Source: Candidatus Babeliales bacterium
Lineage (GTDB): Bacteria; Babelota; Babeliae; Babelales; Vermiphilaceae
Direction: 5' to 3'
DNA: 64,000 nt
NCBI GenBank assembly: GCA_020049835.1
Contig: JAGVLK010000016.1
Coordinates: 62,001-126,000 of the forward strand
Part shown: positions 43,368 through 53,167 of the stretch, piece after piece
How positions within the stretch are numbered: the stretch's first letter is position 1
Layout: each line of letters starts with the position of its first letter
Program-made: the position numbers and the translations under genes
The notes under the pieces: generated by a model
The model's database searches: none
The model's input: the letters and a program-made list of their open reading frames with translations, nothing else
Told to the model about the DNA's origin: nothing

Positions 43368-45437
43368 TTACTTCTTTGCTATAATTTCTTCTTGTGCATT
43401 CTTTGGCACTTCACGATAGCATTCAAATTCCATAGAGTAGCTTGCGCGCCCTTTGGACATTGAACGCAAATCGGTAGCATAACCAAACATGCATCCAAGC
43501 GGTACTTCCGCTGTAATAACCTGTTTGCCTGCTTGTGTTTCCATCCCGAGAATTCTGCCGCGACGAGAGTTCAAATCTCCCATCACATCACCCATATATT
43601 CATCAGGAGTGTCAACCACAACCTTCATAATAGGCTCAAGCAAAACCGGCGATGCTTGCTTCATACCATTTTTAAATGCAAGTGAAGCAGCAACTTTGAA
43701 CGCCAATTCTGAAGAGTCAACATCGTGATACGATCCGTCGTACACCGTTGCTCTAAAATCAACTGTATGGTACCCACCAAGAACACCTGAATTTAAAGAC
43801 TCTTCAATACCTTTTTGAATTGCCGGAATATATTCACGAGGAATAGTTCCCCCAACAACTTTGTTGCAAAACTCAAAGCCAGCGCCACGTTCACGTGGTT
43901 CAAACTTCATATAGACATGCCCATATTGGCCACGACCACCAGATTGCTTGATGTATTTTCCTTCAACATCAGCCGATCCTTGAATCGTTTCTTTATAAGC
44001 AACTTGCAACTTGCCCTGTACAACTTCGACTTTGTGCTCAGTACGCAAGCGATCAACGATAATTTCAAGGTGCAACTCACCCATACCGCTGATAACTGTT
44101 TGACCAGTCTCTTCATTGTACGAAAATTTAAATGAAGGATCTTCTTGCATTATTTTGCGCAAAGCCAACGACATTTTCTCGTAATCTGCCTTGTTTTTAG
44201 GCTCAACTGAAGCGTCGATTACCGGCAAAGGAATATTGATAGATTCCAGCAACGCACCATTCTTATCAGAACTTAGTGTGTCACCAGTAACCGCATCTTT
44301 AATACCCACAACCGCACCGATATCGCCAGCTTGAATAGAGTCTACCTCTTCACGCTTGTTCGCATGCATTTTAACAATACGACTTACACGCTCTTTAGTT
44401 CCGCTGCGAATGTTATATACGTATGAACCAGGTTTTAATTCACCTGAATAAATACGTACAAAGTTAAGCACACCCACAAACGGATCGGTCATAATCTTGA
44501 AAACAAGACCATAAAAATCTGCTGATGGATCAGCTTTAACCATTTTAACTTCATCAGTTCCCGGAAATACACCTTCCAAAGGCGGAACGTCAAGCGGCGA
44601 TGGTAGATAATCGATAACGGCATCCAACACAAGCTGAATACCCTTATTTTTGAACGCTGTACCACAAAATGCCGGGGCTATCTTAAGATCCAAAACACCT
44701 TTTCTCAATGCCGCTTTTAGCTCAGGAATAGATATTTCTTCTTCATTAAGGAATTTTTCACCCACTGCATCATCCACATCAGCGGCAGCCTCAACAATGC
44801 GATTACGCAATGCAGCAGCTTCAGCTTTATGACTTTCAGGAATTGCATGCCATTCAACGCGCAATCCTTTATCGTCTTCGCTAAATGTTGCCATCTTACC
44901 TTCAAGAAGGTCGATGATTCCAGTAAAATTTTCAGCTTCACCCACAGGCAGCTGCATTTGCAATGCATTACCTCTGAGCTTATTATTAACGTCATTAATC
45001 ACGTTGCTAAATTTTGCACCAACGCGATCCATCTTATTTGCAAAAATAATACGCGGTACGCGGTAACGATTAGCTTGACGCCAAACTGTTTCTGATTGTG
45101 GCTGTACGCCATCAACAGCAGAAAAGACAGCTATCACACCATCAAGAACGCGCAATGAACGCTCTACTTCAATAGTGAAGTCAACGTGGCCCGGGGTATC
45201 AATAATATTAATTTGATGATTTTTCCAAAGACAGGTTGTTGCTGCAGAGGTAATAGTAATACCACGCTCGCGTTCCTGCTCCATCCAGTCCATAACGGTT
45301 TCACCCTCATGAACCTCACCAATCTTATGTGTAACACCCGTGTAAAATAGAATACGTTCAGTTACGGTTGTTTTACCCGCATCAATGTGCGCCGCAATAC
45401 CTATATTTCTAAATTTATCTAAAGAAACTTTACTCAT
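43368..45437 (-). CDS. fusA: Elongation factor G
   Basis: 689-residue translocase GTPase. G1 AHIDAGKT (16-23), [20 protein letters not shown], and domains II-V including GGRGQYGHV and GYPVVD-like (here GYHTVDF) elements. Between rpsG and tuf as in the classical str operon. Confidence 0.98.
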   Translation of the reverse strand: MSKVSLDKFRNIGIAAHIDAGKTTVTERILFYTGVTHKIGEVHEGETVMDWMEQERERGITITSAATTCLWKNHQINIIDTPGHVDFTIEVERSLRVLDGVIAVFSAVDGVQPQSETVWRQANRYRVPRIIFANKMDRVGAKFSNVINDVNNKLRGNALQMQLPVGEAENFTGIIDLLEGKMATFSEDDKGLRVEWHAIPESHKAEAAALRNRIVEAAADVDDAVGEKFLNEEEISIPELKAALRKGVLDLKIAPAFCGTAFKNKGIQLVLDAVIDYLPSPLDVPPLEGVFPGTDEVKMVKADPSADFYGLVFKIMTDPFVGVLNFVRIYSGELKPGSYVYNIRSGTKERVSRIVKMHANKREEVDSIQAGDIGAVVGIKDAVTGDTLSSDKNGALLESINIPLPVIDASVEPKNKADYEKMSLALRKIMQEDPSFKFSYNEETGQTVISGMGELHLEIIVDRLRTEHKVEVVQGKLQVAYKETIQGSADVEGKYIKQSGGRGQYGHVYMKFEPRERGAGFEFCNKVVGGTIPREYIPAIQKGIEESLNSGVLGGYHTVDFRATVYDGSYHDVDSSELAFKVAASLAFKNGMKQASPVLLEPIMKVVVDTPDEYMGDVMGDLNSRRGRILGMETQAGKQVITAEVPLGCMFGYATDLRSMSKGRASYSMEFECYREVPKNAQEEIIAKK

Positions 45438-45449
45438 AGTATTACCACC

Positions 45450-45932
45450 TTACCATGCGTAGTGCGAAAAGGCACGGTTAGCTTCAGCCATTCTATGAAC
45501 ATCAGATTTCTTCTTAACTGCTCCGCCGCGACCTTCATAGGCATCAACAAGCTCATGCGCCAATCGTAGACCCATGGTTTTGTCGTTACGTGCTTTTGCA
45601 GCAGTAATAAGCCAACGAAGCGCCAATGAACGTCCGCGCTCAAAATCAACTTGCGTTGGAATTTGATACACGCTACCACCGACACGACGAGGGCGAACCT
45701 GCACCGCAGGGACTATTTGAGCAAAAGCTTTGGTGAAATATTCCATTGCTTTTTGCTCATCATTTTTATTTCTTTTAAGTAGCTCATCAAATGCATCGTA
45801 TACTATGGTGCGAGCGATATTCTTTTTGCCGCTATCCATAATAACGTTAATCATTTTCTGTAATAGATCAGAGCCATGGCGCGGATCTACACCGATGTCA
45901 CGCTTTAAACCTTTGCGTTTGCGTCTAGGCAT
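45450..45932 (-). CDS. rpsG: 30S ribosomal protein S7
   Basis: 160 residues, starting PRRKRKGLKRDIGVDPRHGS, with VRPRRVGGSVYQIP and RALRWLI-like segments. It nucleates the 16S 3' domain and contacts E-site tRNA. Confidence 0.97.
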   Translation of the reverse strand: MPRRKRKGLKRDIGVDPRHGSDLLQKMINVIMDSGKKNIARTIVYDAFDELLKRNKNDEQKAMEYFTKAFAQIVPAVQVRPRRVGGSVYQIPTQVDFERGRSLALRWLITAAKARNDKTMGLRLAHELVDAYEGRGGAVKKKSDVHRMAEANRAFSHYAW

Positions 45933-45943
45933 TTCTTAATTCC

Positions 45944-46315
45944 TTACTTTGGACGTTTAGTACCATACTTAGATCTTCCTTGCTTACGCTTTTCAACACC
46001 AGCTGAATCAAGCGCACCACGCACGATATGATATTTTACACCTGGCAAGTCTTTTACCTTACCACCGCGTACCAATACCACAGAGTGCTCTTGCAAGTTA
46101 TGGCCTTCACCACCGATATAAGCAGTTACTTCCATTCCTGTTGTCAATTTTACACGCGCCACCTTACGCAATGCAGAGTTTGGTTTTTTTGGTGTAGTTG
46201 TGAACACACGTACACAGACACCACGTGCCTGAGGCGAACCCTTTAACGCTGGGCTCTTGGATTTGGATTTTGTACGTTCCCGTCCAAAGCGACAAAGTTG
46301 ATTTATCGTTGGCAT
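45944..46315 (-). CDS. rpsL: 30S ribosomal protein S12
   Basis: 123 residues with [30 protein letters not shown] (the streptomycin-site Lys is present) and the [13 protein letters not shown] loop near the decoding centre. First gene of the 19-kb superoperon. Confidence 0.98.
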   Translation of the reverse strand: MPTINQLCRFGRERTKSKSKSPALKGSPQARGVCVRVFTTTPKKPNSALRKVARVKLTTGMEVTAYIGGEGHNLQEHSVVLVRGGKVKDLPGVKYHIVRGALDSAGVEKRKQGRSKYGTKRPK

Positions 46316-46411
46316 AACTATAACGTCCCGTAAAAAAAAGTTGATAAAATTACTGATTTTACCCGATTATTTGCTACTAATTTTGAAAGCCTAAAGCCTA
46401 GACCTAGTAAT

Positions 46412-46439
46412 ATTTTACTCTTTTTACATTTTTTTTCAA
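46412..46439 (-). promoter_or_regulatory. Promoter of the str-S10-spc-alpha superoperon
   Basis: On the minus strand, TTGAAA (46434-46439) and TAAAAT (46412-46417) are separated by 16 bases in an A/T-rich context, giving a leader of about 90 bases before rpsL. Confidence 0.55.
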
Positions 46440-46515
46440 GAAATGATGACAAAAAGAGGACTATCTTTAACCTTTACACTACTCTGAACTCAACTGCACC
46501 TGCATAATCGGGCCG

Positions 46516-46544
46516 CAGGCCTTAGGTCCGCGCTGTCAGGCCTG
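46516..46544. other. GC-rich hairpin between divergent promoters
   Basis: Arms CAGGCC and GGCCTG enclose a 17-base loop in an otherwise AT-rich intergenic stretch (46316-46646). It lies outside both predicted transcripts, so it could be a protein site or part of an unannotated small RNA. I could not match it to a known RNA family. Confidence 0.35.
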
Positions 46545-46585
46545 GTCTACTCTTATCATAGACGCAACCGACAAATAGTGCTATG

Positions 46586-46614
46586 TTGATGATGCAAAAT
46601 TCTACACCTATTGT
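46586..46614 (+). promoter_or_regulatory. Candidate promoter of rseP
   Basis: TTGATG (46586-46591) and TATTGT (46609-46614) at 17-base spacing, 32 bases before the rseP start and its AAGGAG site. Confidence 0.4.
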
Positions 46615-46646
46615 ACCATAATAATAATCTATTACAAGGAGCACAT

Positions 46647-47822
46647 ATGCCTTTCTTTAAAAGTTTAGTTGATTTACCCCATACCCTCTTTTTTACGGCG
46701 ATCGGAATCTTGGGAATAGGATTCCTTATTGGGTTTCACGAGCTCGGACACTTCCTTTTTGCAAAACTCTTTAGCATTCGCACCCCCTCCTTTTCCATAG
46801 GCTTTGGCCCCCAGCTTATCTCCAAAACCATCGGCGAGACGACTTTTTCGATATCTGCTATTCCTTTAGGCGGCTATGTAGAAGTTGCTGGATTGGCTGA
46901 ACCTGGCCAAGGTAACCAAGAACATGCGCTAGCTTATGATAAACACTCATTCGTAGTTAAGCCATTTTACCAAAAGCTTGCCGTGCTTTTTGGCGGTATC
47001 ATGTTTAACCTTTTGTTCGCCTATGTGACCCTCATCCTGCTCTTTTTTATCGGCGCTCCTCAAAGCGAACTGTTATCTCCATTGAAAATGGTCCCAGAAA
47101 TTCCTGTTATTGCTGCGGTCAGCAAAGATTCAGCAGCTGATAGTGCGGGCTTTTTGGCAGGCGACGTTATTTTGGCGTACAATAATCATGAATTTGGCGG
47201 CAATGTCACCGCTTTTAAGGAGTTTTTGCGCTCATCGCCTGAAAAAACGGTAACATTACGCATTAAACGGGATGGCCATGAAGAGGAAAAACCGGTTACC
47301 GTCGGCAGCGTCATGATTATGAATGAAGAAGGCAAGCCCCAACAGATTGGTAGCCTCGGTGTCTTTTTTAAGATGGCTGAAATTCCAAAATTTGGTTTTT
47401 TTGATGCAATTGCTCAAGGTATCCATGCTACACATACGTATATCTATATGACGGCTATGGCCTTTGTTGGCATGTTTGGCAAACAGGGGATGGCAAACAT
47501 TGGCGGGCCACTGAGCGTTATTAAAGAAACTATAAAGGGCGCAACTATGGGTTGGAAAGTTTTCTTGCTCTTTTTGGCCGTTATTAGCATTAATTTGGCG
47601 GTGTTAAATCTGATACCCGTTCCAGTATTTGATGGTGGTCAGATTCTGTTTACCGTCATAGAGACACTCTTTGGTAGAGCATTGCCGGTAAAAGTGCGTG
47701 AAATTATTGCCGGTATCAGCTGGATAGCGCTGCTAGCACTCATTCTGTTTCTTACCGTTAAGGATATCGGATTACTTAAATGGCTTGGTGATACGGGTCT
47801 GTTTAAGTGGCTTGGTCTTTAA
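46647..47822 (+). CDS. rseP: RseP/RasP-type site-2 membrane protease
   Basis: 391 residues from ATG 46647, next to a strong AAGGAG; the frame open upstream is ignored. The zinc motif HELGH (31-35) lies in the first transmembrane segment, the cognate NLIPVPVFDGG near residue 338 in a later one, and a single PDZ domain (about 145-220) lies between, where E. coli RseP has two. It cleaves membrane-embedded anti-sigma factors and signal-peptide remnants. The C-terminus holds a short tandem LKWLGDTGLFKWLG. It stands alone, with its own terminator. Confidence 0.95.
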   Translation: MPFFKSLVDLPHTLFFTAIGILGIGFLIGFHELGHFLFAKLFSIRTPSFSIGFGPQLISKTIGETTFSISAIPLGGYVEVAGLAEPGQGNQEHALAYDKHSFVVKPFYQKLAVLFGGIMFNLLFAYVTLILLFFIGAPQSELLSPLKMVPEIPVIAAVSKDSAADSAGFLAGDVILAYNNHEFGGNVTAFKEFLRSSPEKTVTLRIKRDGHEEEKPVTVGSVMIMNEEGKPQQIGSLGVFFKMAEIPKFGFFDAIAQGIHATHTYIYMTAMAFVGMFGKQGMANIGGPLSVIKETIKGATMGWKVFLLFLAVISINLAVLNLIPVPVFDGGQILFTVIETLFGRALPVKVREIIAGISWIALLALILFLTVKDIGLLKWLGDTGLFKWLGL

Positions 47823-47850
47823 ATAGTTTGCTTAGTTTAAAATTAGATAC

Positions 47851-47889
47851 AAAAAAAGCTCCTTGGTTTTTTGCCAAGGAGCTTTTTTT
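47851..47889. terminator. Bidirectional terminator
   Basis: A strong stem GCTCCTTGG/CCAAGGAGC flanked by seven A on the left and seven T on the right, between the convergent rseP and rplM genes. Confidence 0.93.
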
Positions 47890-47905
47890 ATTAAAACTTC
47901 AAGTA

Positions 47906-48367
47906 TTACGCTAATTGCGCTTTGTGTGGATGTGATGCGCCAGCATATACCTTAAGCTTTTTGATAATCTCTTTGCTTAAGCGATTTTTTGGCAACATAC
48001 GTTTAACTGCCAGAGTAATAATCTCTTCTGGGCGAGTTTCACGCATTTCTTGCGCTGTACGTGTACGGTAACCACCGATAAAACCGGTATAACGATCATA
48101 TACTTTAGTATTCCATTTATCGCCGGTTAACTTGATCTTTTCAGCGTTAACAACAACGATGTAATCGCCACCGTCAGTATGTGGTGTGAATAAAGGCTTA
48201 TCCTTGCCACGTAAAATATCAGCTAATTCAGTTGCCAAACGCCCCAGAACTTTGCCTTTTGCGTCAATAACACGCCATTTTGGTGCATGCTCTTCCGGCT
48301 TTAAGAAGAAAGTCTTGTTCATATCCATAAAATGGCCATTTTGGCGCGGATTCTTCTTGATATCCAT
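47906..48367 (-). CDS. rplM: 50S ribosomal protein L13
   Basis: 153 residues from ATG 48367, preceded by AAAGGG; an internal Met (MNKTFFL) lacks such a site. It has WRVIDAKGKVLGRLATELA, NAEKIKLTGDKW and AVKRMLPKN, diagnostic of L13. rpsI, its usual partner, does not follow; the terminator does. The 13-residue N-terminal extension is unusual. Confidence 0.95.
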   Translation of the reverse strand: MDIKKNPRQNGHFMDMNKTFFLKPEEHAPKWRVIDAKGKVLGRLATELADILRGKDKPLFTPHTDGGDYIVVVNAEKIKLTGDKWNTKVYDRYTGFIGGYRTRTAQEMRETRPEEIITLAVKRMLPKNRLSKEIIKKLKVYAGASHPHKAQLA

Positions 48368-48498
48368 AGTTATCGAGCCCTTTAATCAATTTTTCTGTTA
48401 TTTTTTTGTTTGCTTTATAGAACGGAGCTCTTTTATCGTAAAGCAAAATTATCTATCGGTCAAATTTTTCTTAACAAAAAAGCTGTCATTTGTAGCAC

Positions 48499-48504
48499 AT
48501 TATA
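48499..48504 (-). promoter_or_regulatory. Probable -10 box of rplM
   Basis: A perfect TATAAT on the minus strand, about 130 bases before the rplM start. No good -35 is visible. The leader would be long enough for a regulatory structure, which I cannot identify. Confidence 0.4.
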
Positions 48505-48602
48505 CCCTTTGCATATAATAAAAACCCTATGCAATAAAGGGAAAAACCTGTTATACTAAAGCTATATGAAATCATCAGCCCAACCCTTTGTAAGGAGTCG
48601 AT

Positions 48603-50192
48603 ATGCAGCAGAGCTGGATAGTACTTTTGCCCCCCTGTATCGTATTAATAAGCTCACTGATTAGTCGCAAACTGTTTCCCTCGCTCCTGCTCGGCCTCTT
48701 TTCGGGCGTCTATATTGCACAAGATTATCGCTTAATGCCCACGATCAAGCTACTTATCTGTCGCATCTACGAACAGATTGTCAGCATAGAGGCCATCTCG
48801 GTGTATACCTTTATGTTCGGGGTCGGCATTCTTATTTCCATCATCAACTATACCGGCGCTGCAACTGCCTTTGCACAACGACTTAAGCAACGTATTACCA
48901 CCAAAAAAAGCGCCGAACTTTCTGCTGTATATTTTTTAGCATTGCTATCTCTTGATGATTACTTAAATTGTCTGACGACCGGCTATATCATGCGTCCCAT
49001 TGCAGACAGCCTTAAAATAGCGCGCGCAAAACTTGCTTATATTTTGCACAGTTTTGCCGGTCCACTGGTGGTGATTATTCCTATTTCAACCTGGGCGACC
49101 TTTATTACCAGTCAGCTGGATCTTTCAGGCATTTCTGCAGAGCATACTGCATGTACCAAAATATTATCTGATCCATTCTTGCTTTATATACAAAGCATTC
49201 CCTATACGTTCTATGCGTTCTTTTCTATGATCGCCGCGACCATCGTTATTATACGGTCACTTTCGTTTGGCCCAATGTTCACGGAAGAACAGCAATCCAC
49301 TGCTGCAATCGCAACCGAAGATGACATACCTACACAAGTAATACGCACAACGCCGCTTGATCTCTTTTTACCTCTGATAACATTGGTAAGCAGTATATTG
49401 TTTGGATTGCTTTTTACCGGCGGCTTTTGGCTCTTTGGCGGCACTAACAGCATGCTCGAAGCTTTTAAAAGCACCGACAAAGCCTTTCAGGTGCTGGGTA
49501 TTGCCAGCATATTAACAATTATTACCAGCTTTACGCTGTCACTGGTGCGCAAACAGATACAACCGCAAACGATTGCCCCCCTTGTTGGCGAAGGCGTAAA
49601 ACTCATGTTTCCGGTTATTGTACTTATTTTAATCGCATCAACGTTGGGCATTGTGCTGCGCATCGATCTGCACACGGGGGAATATCTCGCATCACTGCTC
49701 TTGAGCACTATTCAGCCGGCTTATTTGCCACTATTGTTTTTTCTTGTGAGCGCACTTATTGCAACCATGATTGGCACCTCATGGGGAACTATGACATTGC
49801 TTTTGCCCATCGGCATTCCCATGCTACACACCTTGGTGAATGCACCAACGCCTGCACTGCCTGGTGATATTACCTTGTTAATACCGATGATTGGTGCCAT
49901 TTTGGCCGGATCAACGTTTGGTGACCATACTTCACCTATTGCAGCCGCAAGTATTATGGCTGCAACCAGTGCACGTTGCGATACGCTCAAACACGTTATT
50001 ACACAATATCCTTATGCTCTCGCTCCTTTTATTGGCTCATGCATTGGCTATACCGCTATGGGATATAGCATGAGCAGCAATGCCACGTGTAATAATGCTT
50101 ATCTACTTGCCTGCATTACCGGACTCACAGCGACAATTGCGGTTTTATATCTACAAAACTATCTTGCACATAGGGTAAAGCCAAGCTTTTGA
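48603..50192 (+). CDS. nhaC: NhaC-family Na+/H+ antiporter
   Basis: A 529-residue inner-membrane protein with about 11-12 hydrophobic segments. The NhaC hallmarks are visible: LDDYLNCLTTG in mid-sequence, and near the C-terminus ATMIGTSWGTMTLLLPIGIP and LAGSTFGDHTSPIA. It exchanges Na+ for H+ (some relatives exchange malate/lactate as well). GTAAGGAG lies before the ATG. Single-gene unit. A role in sodium or pH homeostasis inside a host compartment is plausible. Confidence 0.9.
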   Translation: MQQSWIVLLPPCIVLISSLISRKLFPSLLLGLFSGVYIAQDYRLMPTIKLLICRIYEQIVSIEAISVYTFMFGVGILISIINYTGAATAFAQRLKQRITTKKSAELSAVYFLALLSLDDYLNCLTTGYIMRPIADSLKIARAKLAYILHSFAGPLVVIIPISTWATFITSQLDLSGISAEHTACTKILSDPFLLYIQSIPYTFYAFFSMIAATIVIIRSLSFGPMFTEEQQSTAAIATEDDIPTQVIRTTPLDLFLPLITLVSSILFGLLFTGGFWLFGGTNSMLEAFKSTDKAFQVLGIASILTIITSFTLSLVRKQIQPQTIAPLVGEGVKLMFPVIVLILIASTLGIVLRIDLHTGEYLASLLLSTIQPAYLPLLFFLVSALIATMIGTSWGTMTLLLPIGIPMLHTLVNAPTPALPGDITLLIPMIGAILAGSTFGDHTSPIAAASIMAATSARCDTLKHVITQYPYALAPFIGSCIGYTAMGYSMSSNATCNNAYLLACITGLTATIAVLYLQNYLAHRVKPSF

Positions 50193-50257
50193 CAAAAAAG
50201 CAAAAATCATCTACGATAAGCTATAGATACTGAATTATCACGAAATAAGGAATTATT

Positions 50258-50761
50258 ATGCACCGTATACGTATTTTGGCATTAGTTTGTATGCTACATG
50301 CGCCACTTTATATTCTGGGCGCAGCCAATCCAGCAACATCATTGCCCATAGCAGTAACAACGATTGCGCACACTGTTGATTGGAACCAAGTAAACGCATT
50401 TGAAAACACAGCAAATCTACTTGTAGATCAAACAGTTGCAAAATTTAGCCATGAAGGCAAACAGCTGCTCACCAAAACTGCATGCGGAGCAGCTCTTATA
50501 ACCAGTTTATATTGCGGAACGAAATGCTATAACCAAATAGTAAAATATTATAACCCTATAGTAAAATATCCACCTAAAGACGAAGCAAAATATAGTCAAA
50601 CCAAAGAAGCTATTAAAAATCGTCATTGGTGGTATGGTATTGGCTGGGGCATTTGTTCTTCATTGAGCCTTGGCGCGGCTTTATATTTGTATATGTATCA
50701 GTGGGATATACCATTTGCACCTCACATGGCTACAATTACTCCAACTATCCCTTTATTGTAA
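50258..50761 (+). CDS. Small membrane protein with signal peptide, pair member 1
   Basis: 167 residues with AAGGAATT before the ATG. Signal peptide about 1-21 (ILGAAN), a polar helical part, a hydrophobic segment (about 70-88), a charged 35-residue loop, a second hydrophobic segment (125-148) and a short Pro/Thr tail. The hairpin layout matches the following gene, suggesting a tandem duplication. No known family. Confidence 0.7.
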   Translation: MHRIRILALVCMLHAPLYILGAANPATSLPIAVTTIAHTVDWNQVNAFENTANLLVDQTVAKFSHEGKQLLTKTACGAALITSLYCGTKCYNQIVKYYNPIVKYPPKDEAKYSQTKEAIKNRHWWYGIGWGICSSLSLGAALYLYMYQWDIPFAPHMATITPTIPLL

Positions 50762-50770
50762 GGAGTTCAT

Positions 50771-51307
50771 ATGAAACGTAGAATACAAATTATCGCACTT
50801 GGATGCGCCATTATTTATGCACCAAATACAGCTGCTGATACATCACTTTTTAATGTTGGCCTGAACAAAGATGACGCTAAGAAAATTACCGAAGAATTCT
50901 TTAATCGATTTGATGAATCAGCAAAAAAATTCTTCGAAATTCCCGATGATGGACTAAGTAATAATGAAAGTGCTGCCCAAAAATTTATTAAAAAATTACA
51001 CGACATGGGCAATACAAAAATGGCAGAACTGGAAAATTTTGGACATTCCTTTTTAAAAAAATGTGCATTTATGGGTTTGACCGGATTAAGTGGCTGCTTT
51101 GCTATACACGCACTGCATCAAACAGTACTTGCATACATTAAGTATAGAAATACTACTGATAATGATCAAAAAGAACATGCTGACTTAGTTAAATACTATG
51201 CCTCTATAGCCTGCATCACCGGCGGCTTGTGTATATATTCAGCCTTTTCGCTCATAAATCTTTTTGCTGAGACTACTCAAACTTTGCCTGTACCATCTGT
51301 TCAATAG
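50771..51307 (+). CDS. Small membrane protein with signal peptide, pair member 2
   Basis: 178 residues, AAGGAG before the ATG, 9 bases after its neighbour. Signal peptide about 1-21 (NTAADT), an amphipathic charged helix region (30-85), then two hydrophobic segments (about 96-120 and 143-168) joined by a charged loop. Its last 35 bases overlap the end of the convergent pepP gene. Function unknown. Confidence 0.7.
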   Translation: MKRRIQIIALGCAIIYAPNTAADTSLFNVGLNKDDAKKITEEFFNRFDESAKKFFEIPDDGLSNNESAAQKFIKKLHDMGNTKMAELENFGHSFLKKCAFMGLTGLSGCFAIHALHQTVLAYIKYRNTTDNDQKEHADLVKYYASIACITGGLCIYSAFSLINLFAETTQTLPVPSVQ

Positions 51308-52550
51308 TCTCGATATCTTTTGGCAAACTTTCGCTCAAACAGATAGCGCCATCTTTGGTAATCCAGTAGTCGTCTTCAATGCGAACGCCAATGCGTTCAG
51401 ACGGAATATAAATGCCCGGCTCGATAGTTATAACGTCGCCTGCTTTTAACGGCTCGCGTACGTCACCTACGTCATGCACATCGATACCCAAAAAATGACC
51501 AATGCCATGCGGGAAATATTTGTCATATCCCTTTTTTTGCAAATATGCGCGCGCCAAATGATTAAGCGATTGCTCCGGATGTTCCGGATGCGAAAGCCAC
51601 ATGCCGGGTGCCGCAATCTGTGCAATATACTCTTGCGTATCAAGCACCATCGTATAAATCTCTTTTTGGCGCTCAGTAAAACTACCTGACACCGGATAAG
51701 TGCGAGTAATATCAGCGCAATAATAGTTATAACGTGCTCCGATATCAACAACGACCAAGTCGCCGTTATGCATGGTACCGAAATTTTCATTATAATGGAG
51801 TACTGCTGCGTGCGCACCACTACCAACTATGCTCGCAAATGCTTTATCCGCACCCGAACCGGTCATGATATATTCTAGCGATGCTTGCACTTCCATTTCA
51901 GTAACGCCGTCGTTTATAGCTCGAGCTGCAGCCTCTTGCGCAAGACTTGTAATATCGATCGCTTTATACAGATATTCAATTTCTTTCATATCTTTAGTAC
52001 GTCGCATACGCGCAACATCAGCTGAAATATCAACCTGCTCAACATTAAGACCATACGAGCGCAAATGCGCCAGTATATTACGTTGCTCAACATATTGATA
52101 AGCATCGTTAGGACTTAATGTGAATATAGTTCTGCCACCATCAGCATGCAGATCTGCAAGAAGTTTACTATATGCTACACGATCATGAAATGGAAACAGT
52201 TGATATCCTTTGACTTCATCGCCTAAATAGACAATTTCATCTACGCCAATTTTTTTAGCGCTTGCTGCTGAAAGATCAAGGTCACACAATGCCCATTTTG
52301 CGCGTTCTGTGCGGCAATTAGGCAGGTAAAGCAGCGTTTTGCCATCAAGATGTATAGCCAATACTGCTGCGGGTTCAATAAGCCCGGTTAAATAATAAAA
52401 TGAACTTTCTTGTTCAAAGCGCATTGTGCCGCGTTCATATGCAGCAAAGAACAGCAACGTGCCATTGTGTACTTTGGGGTACTGTTGTTTAATCTGCGCT
52501 ACCAAATCTTTGCGGCGCATTGCACATAGTTGATAATCTGCTTGAAACAT
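51273..52550 (-). CDS. pepP: Xaa-Pro aminopeptidase
   Basis: 425 residues: an N-terminal AMP_N domain (MFQADYQLCAMRRKDLV) and a C-terminal creatinase/aminopeptidase fold. Metal ligands appear in order: VVDIG and CADITRTYP (two Asp), HGIGHFLGIDVHD (His), TIEPGIYI (Glu) and VRIEDDYWIT (Glu). It releases N-terminal residues preceding proline. The 3' end overlaps the convergent membrane protein gene. Upstream are recR and yidC. Confidence 0.95.
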   Translation of the reverse strand: MFQADYQLCAMRRKDLVAQIKQQYPKVHNGTLLFFAAYERGTMRFEQESSFYYLTGLIEPAAVLAIHLDGKTLLYLPNCRTERAKWALCDLDLSAASAKKIGVDEIVYLGDEVKGYQLFPFHDRVAYSKLLADLHADGGRTIFTLSPNDAYQYVEQRNILAHLRSYGLNVEQVDISADVARMRRTKDMKEIEYLYKAIDITSLAQEAAARAINDGVTEMEVQASLEYIMTGSGADKAFASIVGSGAHAAVLHYNENFGTMHNGDLVVVDIGARYNYYCADITRTYPVSGSFTERQKEIYTMVLDTQEYIAQIAAPGMWLSHPEHPEQSLNHLARAYLQKKGYDKYFPHGIGHFLGIDVHDVGDVREPLKAGDVITIEPGIYIPSERIGVRIEDDYWITKDGAICLSESLPKDIETIEQMVQAKFE

Positions 52551-52567
52551 ATACTTGTTCTCCTGAG

Positions 52568-53167
52568 CTAAAATGGCCGGCGATCAGCGATCGCTTTATA
52601 CACAGTTAATCTATCCATAAAGGCAAGTGACGATCCTACCGGAATACCGCGCGCCAAACAGGATATGTTAACGCCGGTATCGGCAAGTTTGCGTGCAATA
52701 TATGCAGCAGTTGCTTCACCTTCAGGAGTTTGGTTAGTTGCTAATATAATTTCAGTGACGCCCGATTGCGCACGCGCAATTAATGGCGCAATTGCAAGCT
52801 CTTCCGGTCCAACACCATCAAGCGGGCAAATAACTCCGCCAAGTACATGATACAGTCCCTGGTAACCACCGGTTTTTTCGATAGTCAGCAGCTCTTGCCA
52901 CGTCTCTACCACACAAATCAGCTTTGCATCACGTCCGGGAGCATCACAATAACTGCATGCGCCATCAAACTCTTTCCACACATAGCAAATAGAGCAGGGA
53001 ACAATTTTTGCACGCGCTTTTAAGAGCACTGTACACAGATGTTCAATCTTTTCAGGATCCAACTGCAAAAAATAGGTAGTCAACTGATAGATATTCTTGG
53101 ATGCCAAATAGGGAATTTGCTGCAACGCTTTAATGAGTTGCGCCAATGTGGGCACTTGATCGATCAT
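52568..53167 (-). CDS. recR: Recombination mediator RecR
   Basis: 199 residues: helix-hairpin-helix N-terminus (LAQLIKALQQIPY), four-Cys zinc element C58, C61, C71, C74, a Toprim domain starting KLICVVET and the C-terminal Walker-B-like and LARGIPVGSSLAFMDRLTVYKAI. With RecO/RecF it loads RecA on gaps. It abuts yidC without a gap. Confidence 0.96.
   Translation of the reverse strand: MIDQVPTLAQLIKALQQIPYLASKNIYQLTTYFLQLDPEKIEHLCTVLLKARAKIVPCSICYVWKEFDGACSYCDAPGRDAKLICVVETWQELLTIEKTGGYQGLYHVLGGVICPLDGVGPEELAIAPLIARAQSGVTEIILATNQTPEGEATAAYIARKLADTGVNISCLARGIPVGSSLAFMDRLTVYKAIADRRPF

Noticed and set aside
46500-46560. SRP (4.5S) RNA gene
   Set aside because: The GGAAGGAAGCA-type apical loop is missing on both strands; only a short stem resembles it.
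48368-48600. Riboswitch or tRNA in the rplM-nhaC gap
   Set aside because: No cloverleaf or known aptamer pattern was found; only promoter-like boxes.
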